A stretch of DNA of 64,000 nucleotides from Bacteroidota bacterium (GTDB taxonomy: Bacteria; Bacteroidota; Bacteroidia; Chitinophagales; Chitinophagaceae): contig JABDDT010000001.1 of assembly GCA_013287475.1 (NCBI GenBank), forward strand, positions 35,339 to 99,338, written 5' to 3'. The notes under the pieces are model-generated. The model was not told the origin of the DNA, did no database searches, and saw nothing but the letters and a program-made list of their open reading frames with translations. Shown here piece by piece: positions 61,204 to 64,000 of this stretch (position 1 is the stretch's first letter; the number at the start of each line of letters is the position of its first letter). The translations under genes were made by a program, and so were the position numbers.

Positions 61204-61764
61204 ATGTTGGAACTAACCAAAAGCATACAACATGACGAGCTGGTTGAACGGTGCAGGCAGGGCGACCGGCGAAGTTATGGTGAACTATATCAGAAATATT
61301 CCAAAGCCATGTATAATACCAGTCTCAGGATTGTGAATCATACAGCCGACGCAGAGGACGTGCTACAGGAATCATTTGTGGATGCGTTTGCAGCGATAGA
61401 AAGTTTTGCTTACAAATCAACATTCGGAGCCTGGCTGAAGAGAATTGTGATTAACAAATCCATTAACTCTCTCAGAAAAAGAAAAATGGAAATTATAGAT
61501 ATCGAAAAAACCAGTGCCTTGCATATACCAGAAGAAGATAGTTTCGATGAAGAAGGACTGAAATATAAAGTGGAAGAAATTAAAAAAGCAGTGAAAGAAT
61601 TGCCAAATGGATACAGGACAGTTATCAGTCTTCACTTATTCGAAGGATATGACCAGGAAGAGATTGCAGAAATACTTCAGATAACACATGCCACCGTCAG
61701 AACACAATATATGAGAGCAAAACAAAAATTATTATCACTCATTAAAGAAGGAGGCTTATCATGA
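61204..61764 (+). CDS. RNA polymerase ECF-type sigma factor
   Basis: A 186-residue ECF sigma factor started at ATG 61204 (LELTKSIQHDELVERCRQGD); an ORF extension to 61141 adds residues outside the domain. Region 2: DAEDVLQESFVDAFAAIESF and STFGAWLKRIVINKSINSLR. Region 4: ELPNGYRTVISLHLFEGYDQ and ITHATVRTQYMRAKQKLLSL. It overlaps the next gene by 4 nt (ATGA), and three genes in a row appear to form its operon. Confidence 0.92.
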   Translation: MLELTKSIQHDELVERCRQGDRRSYGELYQKYSKAMYNTSLRIVNHTADAEDVLQESFVDAFAAIESFAYKSTFGAWLKRIVINKSINSLRKRKMEIIDIEKTSALHIPEEDSFDEEGLKYKVEEIKKAVKELPNGYRTVISLHLFEGYDQEEIAEILQITHATVRTQYMRAKQKLLSLIKEGGLS

Positions 61765-62471
61765 GCAGCCCATTGGAAAAATTTATTCTTGAAAACCGGG
61801 ATAATTTTGATGCAGAATCACCGAATCCCAGGGTATGGGAGAAGATAAATGAAAGGATGAACCCGGAAACGGATAAACCCATACCCATTCGTACCATGTC
61901 TTTCAAGCGTTGGATGGCTGCTGCAGCCGCTGTCTTGCTGATTGCAATATCCGGTACTCTTTATTATTCATTACGTAAGAATAAAATTCAGCCATCTGTG
62001 GCTGGAATTAATGACCGTCGTAAAGAATCTTCGAATCGCCCGGCTGGTATAAATCCGCCACCAGATTCACCTGTACAGGTTACAGGAACAATTCCGGAAA
62101 GAAAAGTTCCCGATGCACAGGACCAGGTAATAACCAGTAAAACAGATAATACATCTCCTGATAATGGAGACAGTAAAGAAATGTATTACTACACAAAGCT
62201 GATTGAACTCAAACACGAAGAGCTCAAAACACTTGAAAAGGATGAGCCACTCCTATACAGACAGTTCTCTGGTGACGTGCAAAAACTTGACAGTGTATAC
62301 CATACCCTCAAAACCCAGTTACCGAACAATTCCAACCGGGAGCAGGTGATCGAAGCGATGATATCAAATCTTCAGCTTCAGATCGGATTATTGAATAAAC
62401 AGTTGGACATAATTAAAAAAATCAAACATTCTAAAAAAACAGCGTATGAAAATGCTTATAAATCCGTTTAA
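61761..62471 (+). CDS. Probable anti-sigma factor, single-pass membrane protein
   Basis: A 236-residue protein with a short cytoplasmic N terminus (NFDAESPNPRVWEKINERMN), a basic stretch and one membrane helix at about 51-69 (WMAAAAAVLLIAISGTLYY), then a periplasmic part with a Pro/Ser-rich linker and a helical C terminus (about 135-236). The N-terminal W..I/L.. pattern is like that of the beta-barrel protein beside the first sigma factor. It overlaps the sigma stop by 4 nt. Role inferred from position. Confidence 0.75.
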   Translation: MSSPLEKFILENRDNFDAESPNPRVWEKINERMNPETDKPIPIRTMSFKRWMAAAAAVLLIAISGTLYYSLRKNKIQPSVAGINDRRKESSNRPAGINPPPDSPVQVTGTIPERKVPDAQDQVITSKTDNTSPDNGDSKEMYYYTKLIELKHEELKTLEKDEPLLYRQFSGDVQKLDSVYHTLKTQLPNNSNREQVIEAMISNLQLQIGLLNKQLDIIKKIKHSKKTAYENAYKSV

Positions 62472-63462
62472 AGGTTTCGTTCTTCTGGCCTTTGCGCTGG
62501 CCCCTTTACTGAGTAAGGCCAATAATGGAGATGAAGTCGAAAAGAAAAGGACAATCTCCAAATCCTATAATGTAGGCCCTGAGGACAGGCTATCTATCGA
62601 AAATTCATTTGGTAATGTAACCGTTACTACCTGGGACAAAAACGAAATCCAGATCGATATTGAAATCGGTGTGCACGCTTCTTCCGAAGAAAAAGCGCAG
62701 AAAATGATGGGTCTGATCAACGTGAAAGATAACCAGGGCGGTCATGAAATCAGTTTTAAAACTGATATTGGACATATGTCAGGAAAAGATAACTGGAGTA
62801 AAAATGAGGATACAAGAAAATTTTATGTGGACTATAAAATAATTATGCCCTCCAAAAATCCCCTTCGAATTGAAAACAGCTTTGGAAAAACTATTATCCC
62901 GGATTTTGACGGAAGTGCCAGCATCACCAGTAAGTTTGGAGAACTATCAACCGGCAAATTGCCCAATGCAACACTTGTCCATGTGGAATTTGGCAAAGCG
63001 GAAATTGGTAGGTTAAATAATGCAGACGTCATATTGAAGTTCAATGGCAACTCAAATGTTGCGGGTATCGGAGGAACTTCAAAAGTAGATGTGCAATTCT
63101 GCAGTAAAGTAAATATCGCAGTAGATAATGCCCTCAGCTCATTGACCCTTTTTCAATCCTATTCAACCATCAATCTGAGAGTATCCAATAATTTATCTGC
63201 TCAGTTTGATGTATATACGAATTTCGGAAGTTTCAATAACAGAACGGAATACAATATTAATGAAGACAGGGATGATGAATCTTCAGGTCCCAAATTCGAT
63301 AAAACTTATACAGGTAAAGCCGGAAGCGGGGCTGCGAAAATTAAAATCAAAAGCAGTTTCGGAAGTGTCCGATTAGTAAATATGGGCGATAAATCTGTAG
63401 ACAAGGAAAACAATGACGAAGATGATGATAAGGATTCAGATAAATCAAAAGTGAATTTGTAA
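62446..63462 (+). CDS. DUF4097-like secreted protein of the third sigma operon
   Basis: A 338-residue exported protein with signal peptide (FVLLAFALAPLLSKA). The mature part starts RTISKSYNVGPEDRLSIENS, then has repeated short beta-strand units such as NSFGNVTVTTWDKNEIQIDI and SFGKTIIPDFDGSASITSKF, a DUF4097-like parallel beta pattern. An acidic tail (NNDEDDDKDSDKSK) ends it. It overlaps the preceding gene by 26 nt, so it likely belongs to the same mRNA. It may be the output of the sigma system, but its role is unknown. Confidence 0.78.
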   Translation: MKMLINPFKGFVLLAFALAPLLSKANNGDEVEKKRTISKSYNVGPEDRLSIENSFGNVTVTTWDKNEIQIDIEIGVHASSEEKAQKMMGLINVKDNQGGHEISFKTDIGHMSGKDNWSKNEDTRKFYVDYKIIMPSKNPLRIENSFGKTIIPDFDGSASITSKFGELSTGKLPNATLVHVEFGKAEIGRLNNADVILKFNGNSNVAGIGGTSKVDVQFCSKVNIAVDNALSSLTLFQSYSTINLRVSNNLSAQFDVYTNFGSFNNRTEYNINEDRDDESSGPKFDKTYTGKAGSGAAKIKIKSSFGSVRLVNMGDKSVDKENNDEDDDKDSDKSKVNL

Positions 63463-63479
63463 CGGATCGGGGAAAGTTG

Positions 63480-64000
63480 TTAGTGAAGATACCCGGCCAT
63501 TTCAGTGGCATATCCGGACGCAACCAGAGCAGCCTTTTCTGCAAAATCCTCTTCGGATCCTGCATAAATAATTCCCCGGCTTGCGTTCACCAATAAACCT
63601 GCGTCTTTATTTAATCCGTTTAAAGATATTTCTTTCAGGTTCCCGCCCTGTGCACCCACTCCGGGAACCAGATAAAAATGATCAGGAACGAGCATACGTA
63701 TATGAGCAAACCATTCTGCCTGTGTTGCACCGATTACGAACATCAAATTTTCGGTTGTACCCCACTGTGAGGCTTTGCGGATGACAGATTCAAAGAGCAT
63801 CCTGCCATCGCAGGATTGCAATTCAAAATCAGAAGCACCGGAATTGGAAGTGAGACCAAGCAGGATCGTCCACTTGTCTTTATATTCCAGAAAAGGTCTG
63901 ACACTGTCTTCTCCCATATAAGGGGCTACCGTAACTGCATCAAAAGATAGTGTTTCAAAAAAGGCACGGGCATAGAGCGAGGCGGTATTACCGATATCCC
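63480..64000 (-). CDS. pyrF: Orotidine-5'-phosphate decarboxylase, C-terminal part (truncated by window)
   Basis: The frame is open to the window edge and starts outside it, so the ORF-track Met is internal. The visible part reads DIGNTASLYARAFFE, then FDAVTVAPYMGEDSVRPFLE, NLMFVIGATQAEWFAHIRML, and FYLVPGVGAQGG, the motifs of the type 2 PyrF that makes UMP. It is convergent with the DUF4097-like gene, 17 nt apart. Confidence 0.94.
   Translation of the reverse strand, partial: DIGNTASLYARAFFETLSFDAVTVAPYMGEDSVRPFLEYKDKWTILLGLTSNSGASDFELQSCDGRMLFESVIRKASQWGTTENLMFVIGATQAEWFAHIRMLVPDHFYLVPGVGAQGGNLKEISLNGLNKDAGLLVNASRGIIYAGSEEDFAEKAALVASGYATEMAGYLH

Overview
The window looks like a chromosomal segment of a Bacteroidota bacterium, most likely of the Chitinophagaceae or a close relative. 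Supporting signs are a moderately low GC content, TAnnTTTG-type promoter boxes, a type IX secretion C-terminal tail, a DUF4954 protein, a PafA-type phosphatase, a serine-palmitoyltransferase-like enzyme, a SWIB/histone-H1-like protein and three ECF sigma modules. I see no tRNA, rRNA, CRISPR array, insertion sequence or prophage. Coding density is high and most genes are core metabolism or envelope functions.

Layout. 1-5.5 kb: end of aconitase, a GT39-type glycosyltransferase, a DUF4403 lipoprotein, and a sigma factor overlapping an unusual inner-membrane/beta-barrel protein. 5.5-13.7 kb: SET-domain protein, MgtE, GlmS, DUF4954 and a T9SS-tailed secreted protein. 13.7-25.4 kb: small lipoprotein, Der, Era, YceI, M28 peptidase, TatA, CBS-pair protein, RpiA, MutS2 (frameshifted near its end), lipoprotein MsrA, SWIB protein and SucC. 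25.4-28.5 kb: peptidoglycan group (RlpA, L,D-transpeptidase, VanX-type dipeptidase). 28.5-37.9 kb: aromatic amino acid cluster, all on the minus strand: pheA, aminotransferase, tyrA, DEAD-box helicase, DAHP synthase/chorismate mutase, aroB, aroA, aroC. 38-42.5 kb: unknown protein, MurQ and a sugar kinase, S41 protease, DUF6249. 42.6-50.9 kb: second sigma/anti-sigma pair, cystathionine beta-synthase, a possible kinase-fold protein, fructose-bisphosphate aldolase and a large zinc metalloprotease. 51-64 kb: PafA, Spt-like enzyme, UbiX, LolA-like protein, FtsK, DUF423, shikimate kinase, glutaryl-CoA-dehydrogenase-like enzyme, third sigma module with a DUF4097-like protein, and the end of pyrF.

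The main find is directly upstream of pheA. The minus strand holds a 30-codon open reading frame in which 10 of 12 consecutive residues are Phe or Tyr. It is followed by a strong intrinsic terminator whose U-run ends only a few bases before the pheA ATG. The leader also contains two segments that can pair with sequence at and just before the terminator 5' arm, so terminator and antiterminator are mutually exclusive. This is a textbook ribosome-mediated attenuator with matching gene content (Phe and Tyr synthesis), here in a Bacteroidota setting.

Other points worth a look: a GGGAGTAT repeat at three intergenic loci with G-quadruplex potential; TAnnTTTG boxes lying 4-6 nt before several start codons, suggesting leaderless mRNAs; the mutS2 frameshift; a possible decayed gene upstream of tatA; a degenerate minisatellite around 45.4-45.66 kb; and a possible uncharacterised kinase-fold protein.
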